Below, one piece after another: positions 8,229 to 17,908 of a stretch of DNA of 64,000 nt. The stretch covers positions 1 through 64,000 of the forward strand of contig NZ_KB899241.1 in NCBI RefSeq assembly GCF_000378125.1, in the 5' to 3' direction. The notes under the pieces are model-generated. The model was not told the DNA's origin. It worked only from the letters and a program-made list of their open reading frames with translations, and made no database searches. Numbering within the stretch: position 1 is the first letter of the stretch; every line of letters begins with the position of its first letter. The position numbers were made by a program, and so were the translations under genes. The DNA is from Rudaea cellulosilytica DSM 22992. GTDB lineage: Bacteria > Pseudomonadota > Gammaproteobacteria > Xanthomonadales > Rhodanobacteraceae.

Positions 8229-8915
8229 TTACTTCTTCTCGTCTTTCTTCGCAGCGGCGGCCGGAGCCGCGGCCGGAGCGGCGGCAGCGGTCGCACCCGC
8301 AACGGCGGTTTCGACCGGAGCGGCCTCAACCTCTTCCTTCATTTCCTGCGCGGTGACCACGGCAACGTCGTGTTCCTTGCCGAGGCGCAGCTCGGGGATT
8401 TCGACGCCCTCGGGCAGCTGGACTTCGGACAGATGGACGATGTCGCCCACATCGAGGTTGGCGAGATCGACTTCGATGTACTCCGGCAGATGCTTCGGCA
8501 AGCAGGAGATTTCGACTTCGTTGAGCGCATGCGAGATCAGCACGCCAGCCTTCTTGCCGGCCGGCGACTTCTCCTGGTTGAGGAAGTGCAGCGGCACGCT
8601 GATGCGGATCGCCTTGTTCTCGTCGACGCGCTGGAAGTCCAGATGCATCAGTTGCTGCTTGAACGGGTGACGCTGCAGATCGCGCAGCAGCACCTTCTGC
8701 ACGTCGCCATTCAGAGACAGGTCGAGAATCGCCGAGTAGAACCATTCGTGCTGCGAAGCGAGCCAGACGTCGTTGTGTTCGATCTGGATGCTGACCGGGG
8801 CGAGTTCGCCACCGTAGACGATGGCCGGAACCTTGCCCGTCTTACGCAGGCGGCGGCTCGCACCCCTCCCGTCGTCGTCACGGCGTTCGACCTTGATTTC
8901 ATGTGTAGTTGCCAT
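8229..8915 (-). CDS. rplY: 50S ribosomal protein L25/general stress protein Ctc
   Basis: 228 residues, the long Ctc/TL5 form. The N-terminal L25 domain binds 5S rRNA (GRGASRRLRKTGKVPAIVYGG near residue 17; MHLDFQRVD). It is followed by a beta-rich TL5 domain (HVPLHFLN-like IRISVPLHFLNQEKSPAGKK; LPEYIEVDLANL). The end is an Ala-rich, Lys-tipped tail typical of xanthomonad homologues. It lies between prs and pth as in most gammaproteobacteria. Confidence 0.96.
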   Translation of the reverse strand: MATTHEIKVERRDDDGRGASRRLRKTGKVPAIVYGGELAPVSIQIEHNDVWLASQHEWFYSAILDLSLNGDVQKVLLRDLQRHPFKQQLMHLDFQRVDENKAIRISVPLHFLNQEKSPAGKKAGVLISHALNEVEISCLPKHLPEYIEVDLANLDVGDIVHLSEVQLPEGVEIPELRLGKEHDVAVVTAQEMKEEVEAAPVETAVAGATAAAAPAAAPAAAAKKDEKK

Positions 8916-9035
8916 TTTGAAGCTACCTTTGGTGTTGCAGTTGAACCGCCTCGCGGCGGTGATGACCCTCCCCCGCGACCAGGGGAGTGGATTGCGCGCG
9001 ACCCGCGGCGGGATGCCCGGTGTCGCGCAAAAAAA

Positions 9036-10046
9036 TCAGTCCACGTACAGCGAACTCACCGACTCGCCGAACGCAATGCGGCGGATCGTCTCCGCCAGCA
9101 GTTCCGCCACGCTGAGCTGGCGGATCTTACTGCAGGCCTTCGCCTCTTCCGACAGCGCGATCGTGTCGGTGACGACAAGCTCGTCGAGCTGCGAGCCGTT
9201 GAGGTTGCGGATCGCCGGCCCCGACAGCACTGGATGTGTGCAGTAGGCGACTACGCGCTTCGCGCCGTTCTTCTTCAGCACCTCGGCACCGGCGCAGAGC
9301 GTGCCCGCGGTATCGACGATGTCGTCGATCAGCACGCAGACCTTGTCTTCAACGTCGCCGATGATGTTCATCACCGCGACCTCGTTCGCGCGCGGCCGGC
9401 GCTTGTCGATGATCGCGAGGTCAGCATCGTCGAGGCGCTTGGCGATCGCACGAGCGCGCGCCACACCGCCCACATCGGGGCTGACCACGATCAACTCTTC
9501 GGGGCGGTTATATCGCCAGATATCGGCGAGGATGACCGGCGAAGAGTATACATTGTCCAGCGGAATATCGAAAAACCCCTGGATCTGGTCCGCATGCAGG
9601 TCCACGGTCAGCACATGGTCGGTACCGACCGTCGAAATCATTTTCGCGGCCACCTTGGCCGTGATCGGCACGCGCGCCGAGCGCAGGCGCCGGTCCTGCC
9701 GCGCGTAACCGAAGTACGGTATCACCGCGGTGACGCTGGCGGCCGAGGCGCGCTTGAGCGCATCGATCATCACCAGCAGCTCCATGAAGTTTTCCGCAGT
9801 CGGCGCCGAAGTCGGCTGGATCACGAACACTTCCTGGCGACGCACGTTCTCGTCGATCTCGACGCGCACTTCACCATCGGAGAACGTCGTCACCTGTGCC
9901 TTGCCGAGCGGCACGTTCAACATCTTGCAGATGTCGAGCGCGAGCTGCCGGTTGGCATTGCCCGAAAAAATCTGCCAGCCGCTGCGTTCGCCGCGGCCGA
10001 GCGGATAGGTCCCGGAATAACCTGCCGCCGGATTGATCGTGTTCAC
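9036..10046 (-). CDS. prs: Ribose-phosphate pyrophosphokinase
   Basis: It makes PRPP from ribose-5-phosphate and ATP for purine, pyrimidine, His, Trp and NAD synthesis. Motifs are [10 protein letters not shown] at the N-terminus, [20 protein letters not shown], the ATP/flexible loop region GYARQDRR, and the PRPP-binding loop [13 protein letters not shown]. Start: the only workable start is GTG at 10046, which gives 336 residues. That is about 20-25 more at the N-terminus than the usual 310-315, before the conserved core begins. It follows tRNA-Gln by 35 bp. Confidence 0.96.
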   Translation of the reverse strand: MNTINPAAGYSGTYPLGRGERSGWQIFSGNANRQLALDICKMLNVPLGKAQVTTFSDGEVRVEIDENVRRQEVFVIQPTSAPTAENFMELLVMIDALKRASAASVTAVIPYFGYARQDRRLRSARVPITAKVAAKMISTVGTDHVLTVDLHADQIQGFFDIPLDNVYSSPVILADIWRYNRPEELIVVSPDVGGVARARAIAKRLDDADLAIIDKRRPRANEVAVMNIIGDVEDKVCVLIDDIVDTAGTLCAGAEVLKKNGAKRVVAYCTHPVLSGPAIRNLNGSQLDELVVTDTIALSEEAKACSKIRQLSVAELLAETIRRIAFGESVSSLYVD

Positions 10047-10081
10047 GGATTGGACCTTGTCAGGGTTCGATCATTGCAGGG

Positions 10082-10156
10082 TGGCTGGGGCGGCAGGATT
10101 CGAACCTGCGTATGCCGGGATCAAAACCCGGTGCCTTACCGCTTGGCGACGCCCCA
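10082..10156 (-). tRNA. tRNA-Gln (TTG)
   Basis: A 75-nt cloverleaf with encoded CCA. The acceptor stem is TGGGGCG/CGCCCCA. The anticodon stem CCGGG/CCCGG encloses TTTTGAT, giving anticodon TTG (Gln). It sits between ispE and prs on the same strand, the conserved position in gammaproteobacteria. Confidence 0.96.
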
Positions 10157-10167
10157 ATGATTCACTT

Positions 10168-10186
10168 ATCCCGGCAAAGCCGGGAT
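10168..10186. repeat. Perfect 8-bp hairpin between ispE and tRNA-Gln
   Basis: ATCCCGGC (10168-10175) and GCCGGGAT (10179-10186) pair perfectly around AAA. There is no U-tract on either strand. It could limit read-through from ispE, act as a processing signal for the tRNA, or be a short palindromic repeat. The flank GGGATTCCAATT resembles the GGAATCC palindrome at 47014-47033. Confidence 0.5.
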
Positions 10187-10204
10187 TCCAATTATCTTTG
10201 CTTT

Positions 10205-11107
10205 TCAGCTTTGGCTTTCAGCCTTGCCCGCCTGATATGTATCCACCGCATCAAGCAACCGCGATCTATTTACTCCACTAGCGACGTACGCCGAAAACTC
10301 CGACGGACACGCACTCACGATGGCATTCGCTTCGTCGCGCGATTTCACCGCAACGAAAACGCAACCACCACTGCCGCTCAACCGCGCATCGCCGAACTGG
10401 CCAAGCCAGTCCAACGCCGCGGCGACATTCGCATAGCGCGCACGCACCACCGGAGTGAAAACGTTGCTGGTTTCGATCCCTGAAAGAAAGCCCTCTATTG
10501 TCGCCGGAGGGGAATTCCGTGTCAATTCCGCGGCTTGGAACAGTGCGACTGTCGGCACCGTCGCGCGCGGGTCGAGAATGACGTATTCCCGCGGCGGCAG
10601 AGCGATCGGAGTGATTTTTTCGCCCACGCCCTCCGCCCACGCCGAATGACCGCGCACGAACACCGGTACGTCGGCGCCCAGGCGCAGGCCGAGCTCGGCC
10701 AGTGCGTCGACGGACAGGCCCGTCTCCCAGAGCTCGTTCAGCGCAACGAGCACGGTCGCCGCATCCGAGCTGCCGCCGCCGAGGCCGCCGCCCATCGGAA
10801 TGCGCTTTTCCAGCGCGATATCGACACCGAACTCCGCTTCGGCATATTCGGCCAACGTGCGCGCCGCACGCACGCAGAGGTCGTGCTCGGGCTCGACCCC
10901 GGGCGCGCCATCCACGCGCACGATCTGCGCATCGTGACGCAGACGCAGGCGCAGCGTGTCGCCCCAGTCGAGCAGTTGGAACGCGGTCTGCAACAGGTGA
11001 TAGCCGTCGGCGCGGCGGCCGACGATGTGCAGGAACAGGTTGAGCTTGGCCGGCGCAGGCCAGACGCTCCACCCGCCTTCGATCGCGTCGGTCAATCGAA
11101 ACTCCAC
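10205..11107 (-). CDS. ispE: 4-diphosphocytidyl-2-C-methyl-D-erythritol kinase
   Basis: A GHMP kinase of the MEP isoprenoid pathway. It shows PAPAKLNLFLHIVGRRADGYH at the N-terminus with the catalytic Lys, the ATP loop PMGGGLGGGSSDAA, the Asp in LGADVPVFV, and the C-terminal GHMP motif LSGSGGCVF. Start: GTG at 11107 (300 residues) places the kinase core at residue 17, as in homologues. It overlaps the 3' end of lolB by 16 nt. A longer frame upstream lies inside lolB and is not conserved. Confidence 0.95.
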   Translation of the reverse strand: MEFRLTDAIEGGWSVWPAPAKLNLFLHIVGRRADGYHLLQTAFQLLDWGDTLRLRLRHDAQIVRVDGAPGVEPEHDLCVRAARTLAEYAEAEFGVDIALEKRIPMGGGLGGGSSDAATVLVALNELWETGLSVDALAELGLRLGADVPVFVRGHSAWAEGVGEKITPIALPPREYVILDPRATVPTVALFQAAELTRNSPPATIEGFLSGIETSNVFTPVVRARYANVAAALDWLGQFGDARLSGSGGCVFVAVKSRDEANAIVSACPSEFSAYVASGVNRSRLLDAVDTYQAGKAESQS

Positions 11108-11733
11108 GATTGGACCACGAGCCTGACCTTGTCCTTGCCGCGTGTTGCGAACACCTTCTTCGGCAACGGCGGCGAGAGATCGCCGAACCAGTCGAGGTAT
11201 TCGACCGTCCAACCGTCCTGCACCAGTTGCGCCGGCAACTGCTTCTCGTCGAATTGCATCTGCGCCGGATCACCCGCGACGCGCAGGCCCAGCGCCCAAC
11301 GCCGCAGCGCGGCGAACGGCACCTCGGCGCCGAGGCGTTCACGCAGCAGTGCTTGCGGATCGCGGCCGACCTCGGCCTGCGCATCGACCCCTTCAAGCAG
11401 CGCATGCTCGGCATCGCCGCTGAGGCGCAAGGTCCGGCCGTTCGCGCCGCGCACGCTGAACGAATACGCGTCGCCGTCCTGATGCCAGGTCAAATCGCCC
11501 GAGCCGCCGTTCGCACCGGATACGGCGATGCGTGCCTCGAGCGTCCAGCGCGACTTACCAGCCAGCGCCGCCTCGCGTGCATCCTGCCCTGCCAGCGCTG
11601 CGGGCGTCGCCGCGTTCTGCTTCACGCGCACAGGCGCGCAGGCGACGAGCAGCGAGACAAACGCCGCCGAAAGCAGCAGACGAAGTGTGTGCAGCGTGGA
11701 AAGGTCGAGAAAAGTCATCGAACGAATACGCAT
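11092..11733 (-). CDS. lolB: Outer-membrane lipoprotein receptor LolB
   Basis: 213 residues. An N-terminal signal peptide ends in the lipobox LVAC near residue 32. LolB takes lipoproteins from LolA and inserts them into the outer membrane. The core has WTLEARIAVSG, GDLTWHQDGDAYSFSVRG and a C-terminal WTVEYLDW segment, and the family beta-barrel pattern. The start ATG overlaps the stop of the M28 peptidase gene by one base (TGATG), and its 3' end overlaps ispE, so the three genes are probably one transcript. Confidence 0.93.
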   Translation of the reverse strand: MRIRSMTFLDLSTLHTLRLLLSAAFVSLLVACAPVRVKQNAATPAALAGQDAREAALAGKSRWTLEARIAVSGANGGSGDLTWHQDGDAYSFSVRGANGRTLRLSGDAEHALLEGVDAQAEVGRDPQALLRERLGAEVPFAALRRWALGLRVAGDPAQMQFDEKQLPAQLVQDGWTVEYLDWFGDLSPPLPKKVFATRGKDKVRLVVQSWSFD

Positions 11734-13382
11734 CAGTGCCGCGCCGCCGCGCTCTTGTCACGCAATGCCTTGAACTCCGAACCCGCCTTCCACTCGGGCC
11801 AGCGTGCTGAATTCGCGAGGTCGCGACCGATGTCGTACATCAGCGTGATGTCCTGCACCGCGCCGTCGAGTTTCCAGTCGGGACCATAGGCGTCGCAGGG
11901 CTGGTGGTAGCAGTGGCCGGTGTAGTCGTCGACCCACTTCTGCCCGGCCGCGCGGCCGCCGGCGACGAGATCGGATGCGCCGGCAATGCCCATCATCAGC
12001 AGCACCGGCACGCCGCGTTTGGCGAACGAAAAGTGATCGGCGCGATAGAACAGGCCGCGCTCGGGCAAACTTTCCGGCGTGATCGTGCGTCCCTGCACCT
12101 TGGCGAAGCGGGCGAGATCGTCTTCGAGCGTGTCCTGCCCGCCGCCGACGAGGATCACATCGTGTGCCTTGCCCGCGGTCTGCAGTACATCGATGGTCAG
12201 ATTGGCGACGGTCTTTTCCAGCGGATAGACCGGATCGAGCGCATATGCCTCCGAGCCGAGCAGGCCGCGTTCTTCCGCGGTCCAGACGCCGAAGACGATG
12301 CTGCGCTTCGGCGCCGGCAGCGCCTTGAACTGACGCGCGATCTCGATCAGGCCGGCGACGCCGATGCTGTCGTCGTTGGCGCCGCGGCGAATCGTGTTGC
12401 CCTGAGCATCGGCCGGGCCTTTGCCGTAAGCATCCCAATGCGCGCCGTAGAAGACGATTTCGTCGGCACGCGTGCTGCCCGGAATCTTTGCCAGCACGTT
12501 ATGGCTTTCTACGACCTCGTGTACGACCGGGATATCGGCCGAGAACGTCTCGCCCTTGAGCACAACCGGGCGGAAGTCCGCGCGCCGCGCCGCCTTGCGC
12601 TGCGCGGCCAGGTCGAGGCCCGCATCGGCAAACAGCTTGGTCGCCGCTTCGGCCGAGATCCAACCCTGCAGTGCGAGGCTGGTCAGCTTGTCCGGCGCGC
12701 GCACGATGTCGAAATTCTCGCCGTGCGGACTGACGACGACATTCCAGCCGTAACCCGCGCCGGGCGTGTCGTGCACGATCAGCGCGCCGATCGCGCCATG
12801 GCGCGCGGCCTCTTCGTATTTGTAGACCCAGCGGCCGTAGAAAGTCATCGTCTTGCCGCCGAAGCGGCCGTAAACCGGCTCGTCCTTTGTTGCTTCGAAA
12901 TCCGGATCGTTGACCAGGAACACGGCGACCTTGCCCTTGAGATCGACGCCCTTGAAGTCGTCCCACTGGCGCTCCGGCGCATTGACGCCGTAGCCGACGA
13001 ACACCAGCGGCGCGTGCTCGATCAACGCACGATCGTCCGGACGGACTGTCGACAGATACACGTCTTTTCCGCGTTGCCACGGCTGCATACTGCCGCCGAC
13101 GCTGACGCCGAGCGCCTTCGGCTCGCCGAGCGTCGTGTGCAGCAACGGCGCCGCCTGCACCCAGCTGCCGTCCTTGCCCCCCGGTTGCAAACCGAGCGCT
13201 TCGAACTGGCCGATCAGATAGCCAACCGAACGCTCTTCGCCGCGCGTGCCGGGCGCACGGCCTTCGAAGAAATCCGAGGACAGCGTCTGCACCGCGGTCG
13301 CGATGCGATCGGCGCTAAGCTGCTGCGCGGCGACGGGCAAGGCAAAGGCAAAGAACGAGAGCGCAACGAGCAGAAATTTCAT
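11733..13382 (-). CDS. Secreted M28 family zinc peptidase
   Basis: 549 residues with a Sec signal (MKFLLVALSFFAFALPVAAQ). Residues about 115-250 form a PA-like insert (GKVAVFLVNDPDF, GAIGALIVHD). The metal ligands of M28 are visible: His near 315 in GAHWDAYGKG, Asp near 337 in GANDDSIGVAG, and Glu near 370 in WTAEERGLLGSEA. It is predicted to be a periplasmic or extracellular aminopeptidase. The start codon is ATG at 13382; the preceding in-frame GTG adds one residue. It is unusual in that it sits between the TPR lipoprotein gene and lolB, which are commonly adjacent. Confidence 0.92.
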   Translation of the reverse strand: MKFLLVALSFFAFALPVAAQQLSADRIATAVQTLSSDFFEGRAPGTRGEERSVGYLIGQFEALGLQPGGKDGSWVQAAPLLHTTLGEPKALGVSVGGSMQPWQRGKDVYLSTVRPDDRALIEHAPLVFVGYGVNAPERQWDDFKGVDLKGKVAVFLVNDPDFEATKDEPVYGRFGGKTMTFYGRWVYKYEEAARHGAIGALIVHDTPGAGYGWNVVVSPHGENFDIVRAPDKLTSLALQGWISAEAATKLFADAGLDLAAQRKAARRADFRPVVLKGETFSADIPVVHEVVESHNVLAKIPGSTRADEIVFYGAHWDAYGKGPADAQGNTIRRGANDDSIGVAGLIEIARQFKALPAPKRSIVFGVWTAEERGLLGSEAYALDPVYPLEKTVANLTIDVLQTAGKAHDVILVGGGQDTLEDDLARFAKVQGRTITPESLPERGLFYRADHFSFAKRGVPVLLMMGIAGASDLVAGGRAAGQKWVDDYTGHCYHQPCDAYGPDWKLDGAVQDITLMYDIGRDLANSARWPEWKAGSEFKALRDKSAAARH

Positions 13383-13445
13383 CACGGCATCATCTGGAAG
13401 GACGACGTGATTCTAAGCCGAAAGTCTCCGCGGCGATGCGCGCAA

Positions 13446-15245
13446 CTACGACGCCAGTCGTTTGATCGTTTCCAGCAGTACCTTGTTGCCGGCGTCCTTC
13501 TTGCGTCCCTCGTCCCAGACCTGGCGCGCCTCGTCCTTGCGCCCGGACACCCAAAGCACCTCACCGAGATGCGCGGCGATCTCGGGATCGCGCTGCTTGG
13601 TGTAGGCGCGGCGCAACTGCTCGACCGCGGCATCGAGATTGCCGAGGCGGTATTGCACCCAACCCATGCTGTCGAGGATCGCCGGTTCGCCGGGTTTGAG
13701 TGCGAGCGCCTTCTCGATCAGTGTGAGCGCCTCGGCCTTCTTGTCGGTGCGATCGGCGAGCGTGTAGCCCAGCGCGTTCAAGGCATCGGCATTGTCGGGT
13801 TTGAATTCGAGCAGACGGCGCAAATCGTGGATCGCCTCGTCGACGCGATCGACGCTCGCACAAGCCAGCGCGCGCGCATAGAGCAGGCGCGGGTCGTCCG
13901 GCAGGGCCTGCAAGCCGCGATCGTAGACCGCGATCGCATCGGCCTGGCTCTTGCCCTTGTCGCCAACCAGTTCGGCCTCGAGCAGGAAAACCTCGCCCAG
14001 CGCCTTCGCCTCGTCGGCGACGCGGGCTTCGAGTTCGTGCAGCAGGCTCATCGCATCGGCGGCGCGGCCCGTGTCCTGGAGCAGGATCGCGGTGCGCTGT
14101 TGCGCATCGAACCATTCGTCCTCGCCTTCGCCGACCTCGGCATACCACTTGAGTGCATCGGCCTTGCGTTCGGCCAGTTCGCTGAGCTGGCCGAGCAACA
14201 GCAGGCGCATCGCCGGGCGCGGCTGGGATTCGGCGAGCACCTGCCGATACAGGGTTTCGACCTGCGCCATGTTCGCCTTCGCGTCGCCGTGGGCGAGATA
14301 GGCTGCGCGCGCCGCATAGATGCGATCGTTCTGCGGTCCCTGCGCGAGCACCGCCGATGCCTGCGCAAAGTCGCCGAGATCGCCGAGCAGCGCGGCATAG
14401 GCGACGCGCAGGCGTGCGTTGTCTTCGCGCCCTTCGTTGCCCGGCGTCGACTTCGCGTTGCGCAATGCATCGGCGAACAGCTTGCGCGCACCTTCCTTGT
14501 CGCCCGCGCCGATCTTCACCTGCGCGGCCCAGGCATAGGTTTCGGGCGTATGGAAACGATCGGTTCCTCGTTGCGCCAAAATCCTGGCGATATCGCCGCG
14601 ATCGAGCCGTATCGCCAGTTGGCCGACCGCAATCCATACCTGCGGGTCGTGGCCGAGATCAACAGCCTGAATGGTGTTGCCCGGCGCGGCGCCGTCGCCG
14701 CGCAGCAGGCGCTCGAACATCAGGCCGGCGGCATTCTTGTCCTCGGCGCCGAGCAGCGCCTGCGAGACCGCTCGCCAGCCGCTGCCGCCTGGGCGGTGCG
14801 CAAGCCAGGCCAGATCGGCAAACGCCGAATCGTTCGCGCCGGCGTGCAGGGCGAGCATCGCGCGCGCCTGGCGCACGCCGACCTCGTCGCCGTGCAGCGC
14901 CTGCCAGCGCAGCAGCGCGGCCTGCGCCGCCTCCCATTGCCTGCCCGCGATCGCGATATGCGTCGCCTGCTCTGCGATCGCTGCGTCTTCGCTGGCCTGC
15001 GCCGCATCGACATAGCGGCGTGCGGCGGTCACCGCATCCGAATCGACCAGCGCGAGCTCGCCGGCAAGCAGGTTCGCGATCAGATCGCGCTGGCCCGGAT
15101 CCGGGGCGACATCGAGCCTTTGCAGCGGCTGCGTCGCTGCCATGCGCGCCTGCGGATTGCCCGCGGGCGTCGTCGCGCAGGCCGCGAGCAGCATGGCGGC
15201 AACGGCCGGCAGCCACTCACGCGATCGGAACCAATCTGTCTTCAC
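13446..15245 (-). CDS. Tetratricopeptide-repeat lipoprotein
   Basis: 599 residues. It has a signal peptide with the lipobox LLAAC near residue 23, then an almost continuous alpha-helical TPR solenoid. Repeat-like units are clear toward the C-terminus, for example LNALGYTLADR, ALALKPGEPAILDSMGWVQYRLGNL and IAAHLGEVLWVSGRKDEARQVW. It starts with GTG at 15245. It is divergent from hemA, a conserved pairing in xanthomonads and pseudomonads. It is probably an outer-membrane-associated scaffold; the partner is not known. Confidence 0.88.
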   Translation of the reverse strand: MKTDWFRSREWLPAVAAMLLAACATTPAGNPQARMAATQPLQRLDVAPDPGQRDLIANLLAGELALVDSDAVTAARRYVDAAQASEDAAIAEQATHIAIAGRQWEAAQAALLRWQALHGDEVGVRQARAMLALHAGANDSAFADLAWLAHRPGGSGWRAVSQALLGAEDKNAAGLMFERLLRGDGAAPGNTIQAVDLGHDPQVWIAVGQLAIRLDRGDIARILAQRGTDRFHTPETYAWAAQVKIGAGDKEGARKLFADALRNAKSTPGNEGREDNARLRVAYAALLGDLGDFAQASAVLAQGPQNDRIYAARAAYLAHGDAKANMAQVETLYRQVLAESQPRPAMRLLLLGQLSELAERKADALKWYAEVGEGEDEWFDAQQRTAILLQDTGRAADAMSLLHELEARVADEAKALGEVFLLEAELVGDKGKSQADAIAVYDRGLQALPDDPRLLYARALACASVDRVDEAIHDLRRLLEFKPDNADALNALGYTLADRTDKKAEALTLIEKALALKPGEPAILDSMGWVQYRLGNLDAAVEQLRRAYTKQRDPEIAAHLGEVLWVSGRKDEARQVWDEGRKKDAGNKVLLETIKRLAS

Positions 15246-15435
15246 GGTCTGCTATTCCACTTGCCCGCATCTGCGGTTTGTTGTCGCTGTCCTGCGTACC
15301 TCGGGGCGCAAAGCCCTGATTTCAAACCTCGGCCACGCCGCCGTTTGCTTGATATCGCAACGCACGGGCCGCACAATTTCGCATCGGTACAGGCTATTCC
15401 GGCGCCTGCCGCAAGCTTAACCGATTACCTAGAAC

Positions 15436-16707
15436 ATGGCCCTGATCGCCCTCGGACTCAACCACCAGACCGCGCCGCTCGACCTGCGCGAGAAGGTCGC
15501 GTTCGCGCCCGAGGCGACCGCCGACGCGCTCAGCGACCTCGCCCACCAGCCCGGCGTCAACGAGGCGCTGATCCTGTCCACTTGCAACCGCACCGAACTC
15601 TACGTCGAGGTCGAGGCCGGGGCGGAAGACGCGGCGCAGCGCTGGCTGCTCGATCACCATGGATTGACCCAGCGCCGGCTCGACGAGTTCCTCTACCGGC
15701 ACGAGGACAACGCGGCCGTGCGCCACCTGTTCCGCGTCGCCACCGGCCTCGACTCGATGGTCCTCGGCGAGCCGCAGATCCTTGGCCAGGTCAAGGATGC
15801 CTACCAGACCGCGCGCAGCGCCGGCACCCTGCGCAGTTCGATGGAGCGCCTGTTGCAACAGACCTTCGCCGTGGCCAAGCGCGTGCGCACCGATACACGC
15901 ATCGGCGCGAATCCAGTGTCGGTCGCCTACACCGCGGTGCGCATGGCCGAACGCCTGTTCGCCGACTTATCCGACGCCTGCGTGATGTTGATCGGCGCCG
16001 GTGAGACGATCGAGCTCGCTGCCCGCCACCTGTCCGAATCGAAGGTGCGCAGGCTGATCGTCGCCAACCGTACGCTGGAAAACGCGCAGGCGCTGGCTGT
16101 GCGTTTCGGTGCCTATGCCATTTCGCTCGCCGACCTGCCCCAGCACCTGGCCGAGGCCGATATCGTGATCTCGTCCACGGCCAGCACTATGCCGATCCTG
16201 CGCCGCGATCTGGTCGAGAACGCGATCCGCGTGCGCAAGCACCGGCCGATGTTTCTCGTCGATATCGCCGTACCGAGAGACATCGAGCCGGCCGTGGCCG
16301 AGCTCGACGACGTATTCCTCTACACGGTCGACGACCTCAAGCAGGTGATCGACGACAACCTGCGCTCGCGCCAGGCCGCGGCCAGCGAGGCCGAGGCGAT
16401 CATCGAACTGCAGGTCGAACACTATCTCGCCTGGCGTCGCGCGCTGGCCGTGCGCAATCCGCTCGCGACGCTGCGTTCCGATGCCGAGGCGCAACGCGAC
16501 GCGACGCTGGACAAGGCGCGCGCCCTGCTCGCAAGCGGGCGCACGCCCGAGCAGGCGCTCGAGTTCCTCGCCCACACGTTGACCAACAAGCTGCTGCACG
16601 CACCGAGCGCCAATTTGCGCGCCGCGGCGTTGCGCGGCGATGTCGAACTGTTGCGCGCCGCGGAGGCGCTGTTCGATTCGCAATCGGGCGAGGAGAAAAG
16701 CTCTTAA
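15436..16707 (+). CDS. hemA: Glutamyl-tRNA reductase
   Basis: 423 residues. It reduces glutamyl-tRNA to glutamate-1-semialdehyde, the first step of C5 tetrapyrrole synthesis. The catalytic Cys lies in [12 protein letters not shown] near residue 50. The Glu-binding and NADPH-binding regions follow ([31 protein letters not shown]), then the C-terminal dimerisation helices. Start ATG at 15436. It is divergent from the TPR lipoprotein gene across a 190-bp region that should hold both promoters. prfA follows 109 bp downstream, the standard hemA-prfA order. Confidence 0.97.
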   Translation: MALIALGLNHQTAPLDLREKVAFAPEATADALSDLAHQPGVNEALILSTCNRTELYVEVEAGAEDAAQRWLLDHHGLTQRRLDEFLYRHEDNAAVRHLFRVATGLDSMVLGEPQILGQVKDAYQTARSAGTLRSSMERLLQQTFAVAKRVRTDTRIGANPVSVAYTAVRMAERLFADLSDACVMLIGAGETIELAARHLSESKVRRLIVANRTLENAQALAVRFGAYAISLADLPQHLAEADIVISSTASTMPILRRDLVENAIRVRKHRPMFLVDIAVPRDIEPAVAELDDVFLYTVDDLKQVIDDNLRSRQAAASEAEAIIELQVEHYLAWRRALAVRNPLATLRSDAEAQRDATLDKARALLASGRTPEQALEFLAHTLTNKLLHAPSANLRAAALRGDVELLRAAEALFDSQSGEEKSS

Positions 16708-16816
16708 ACAGAACGCCACCGATCGATGCCGGCAAGGACGGATAAATCTTCTGAATTTGCCTTGTCCGCCTTTATCGTTCCTCGATTCGCCTTTATCTGG
16801 GTTAAAATTCGTCCGA

Positions 16817-17908
16817 ATGAACCCCTCGATAAGACGCAAGCTCGACGAGCTTGCCGAGCGTCACCAGGAAGTCTCCCTGCTGCTCGCCCAACCCGAAGTC
16901 CTCGACGACAACGCACGCTTCCGCGATCTGTCGCGCGAGTTCGCGCAGCTCGAGCCGCTGACGGCCTCGCTGCACGCCTACGACGACGCCGGGAAAAATC
17001 TCGAAGCGGCGCAGGCGATGCTCAAGGATCCCGAGCTGAAGGAACTCGCGCAGGGCGAAGTCGCCGAGCTCGAGGCGCGGCGCGAGGCGCTCGACCACGA
17101 ATTGAGCCTGCTGCTGCTGCCGAAGGACGCGCGCGACGAAGCGAACATCTTCCTCGAAGTGCGTGCCGGCACCGGCGGCGACGAAGCGGCGATCTTCGCC
17201 GGCGACCTGTTCCGCATGTACACCCGCTACGCCGAAACGCAGGGCTGGCGCGTCGAGGTGCTTTCCGCAAATCCCGGCGAGCATGGCGGCTACAAGGAAG
17301 TCATCGCGCGCGTCGAGGGCAAGGGCGTGTTCTCCAAGCTCAAGTTCGAATCGGGCACCCACCGCGTGCAGCGCGTGCCGGAGACCGAGGCGCAGGGACG
17401 CATCCATACTTCGGCGGCGACCGTCGCGATCCTGCCGGAAATGGACGAGATCGAGGACGTCGAGCTCAATCCGGCCGACCTCAAGGTCGACACGTACCGC
17501 GCGAGCGGCGCCGGCGGCCAGCACGTCAACAAGACCGACTCGGCGATCCGCATCACCCACCTGCCGAGCGGCATCGTCGTCGAATGCCAGGACGAGCGCA
17601 GCCAGCACAAGAACCGCGCGCGCGCGATGTCGCTGCTCAAGGCGCGCCTCACCGACGAGCAGCGCAGCAAGCAGACCGCGGCGCAGGCCGAATCGCGGCG
17701 CCTGCAGGTCGGCTCCGGCGACCGCAGCCAGCGCATCCGCACCTACAATTTTCCGCAGGGGCGCATCACCGATCATCGCGTCAACCTGACTCTGTACAGT
17801 CTGCCGGCGATCATCGGCGGTGATCTCGACCCGCTGCTCGGTCCGCTGACCCAGGAGTATCAGGCCGATCAGATGAAGTCGCTCACCGAAGGCGGCCTGA
17901 CCGGATGA
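16817..17908 (+). CDS. prfA: Peptide chain release factor 1
   Basis: 363 residues. It recognises UAA and UAG. The codon-recognition tripeptide PxT appears as PET in [16 protein letters not shown]. The peptidyl-hydrolysis loop is GGQ in [16 protein letters not shown], the site methylated by PrmC. Start ATG at 16817 ([16 protein letters not shown]) matches the family; a longer frame upstream overlaps the end of hemA. Its stop overlaps the next start (ATGA). Confidence 0.97.
   Translation: MNPSIRRKLDELAERHQEVSLLLAQPEVLDDNARFRDLSREFAQLEPLTASLHAYDDAGKNLEAAQAMLKDPELKELAQGEVAELEARREALDHELSLLLLPKDARDEANIFLEVRAGTGGDEAAIFAGDLFRMYTRYAETQGWRVEVLSANPGEHGGYKEVIARVEGKGVFSKLKFESGTHRVQRVPETEAQGRIHTSAATVAILPEMDEIEDVELNPADLKVDTYRASGAGGQHVNKTDSAIRITHLPSGIVVECQDERSQHKNRARAMSLLKARLTDEQRSKQTAAQAESRRLQVGSGDRSQRIRTYNFPQGRITDHRVNLTLYSLPAIIGGDLDPLLGPLTQEYQADQMKSLTEGGLTG

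Noticed and set aside
8370-10160. A 596-codon open frame on the plus strand
   Set aside because: It is antisense to rplY, prs and tRNA-Gln, all of which are certain.
11904-16004. A 1366-codon open frame on the plus strand
   Set aside because: It is antisense to the M28 peptidase and TPR lipoprotein genes and runs through the start of hemA. Long antisense frames are expected at this GC content, and its translation is Arg/Ala/Leu-rich without motifs.
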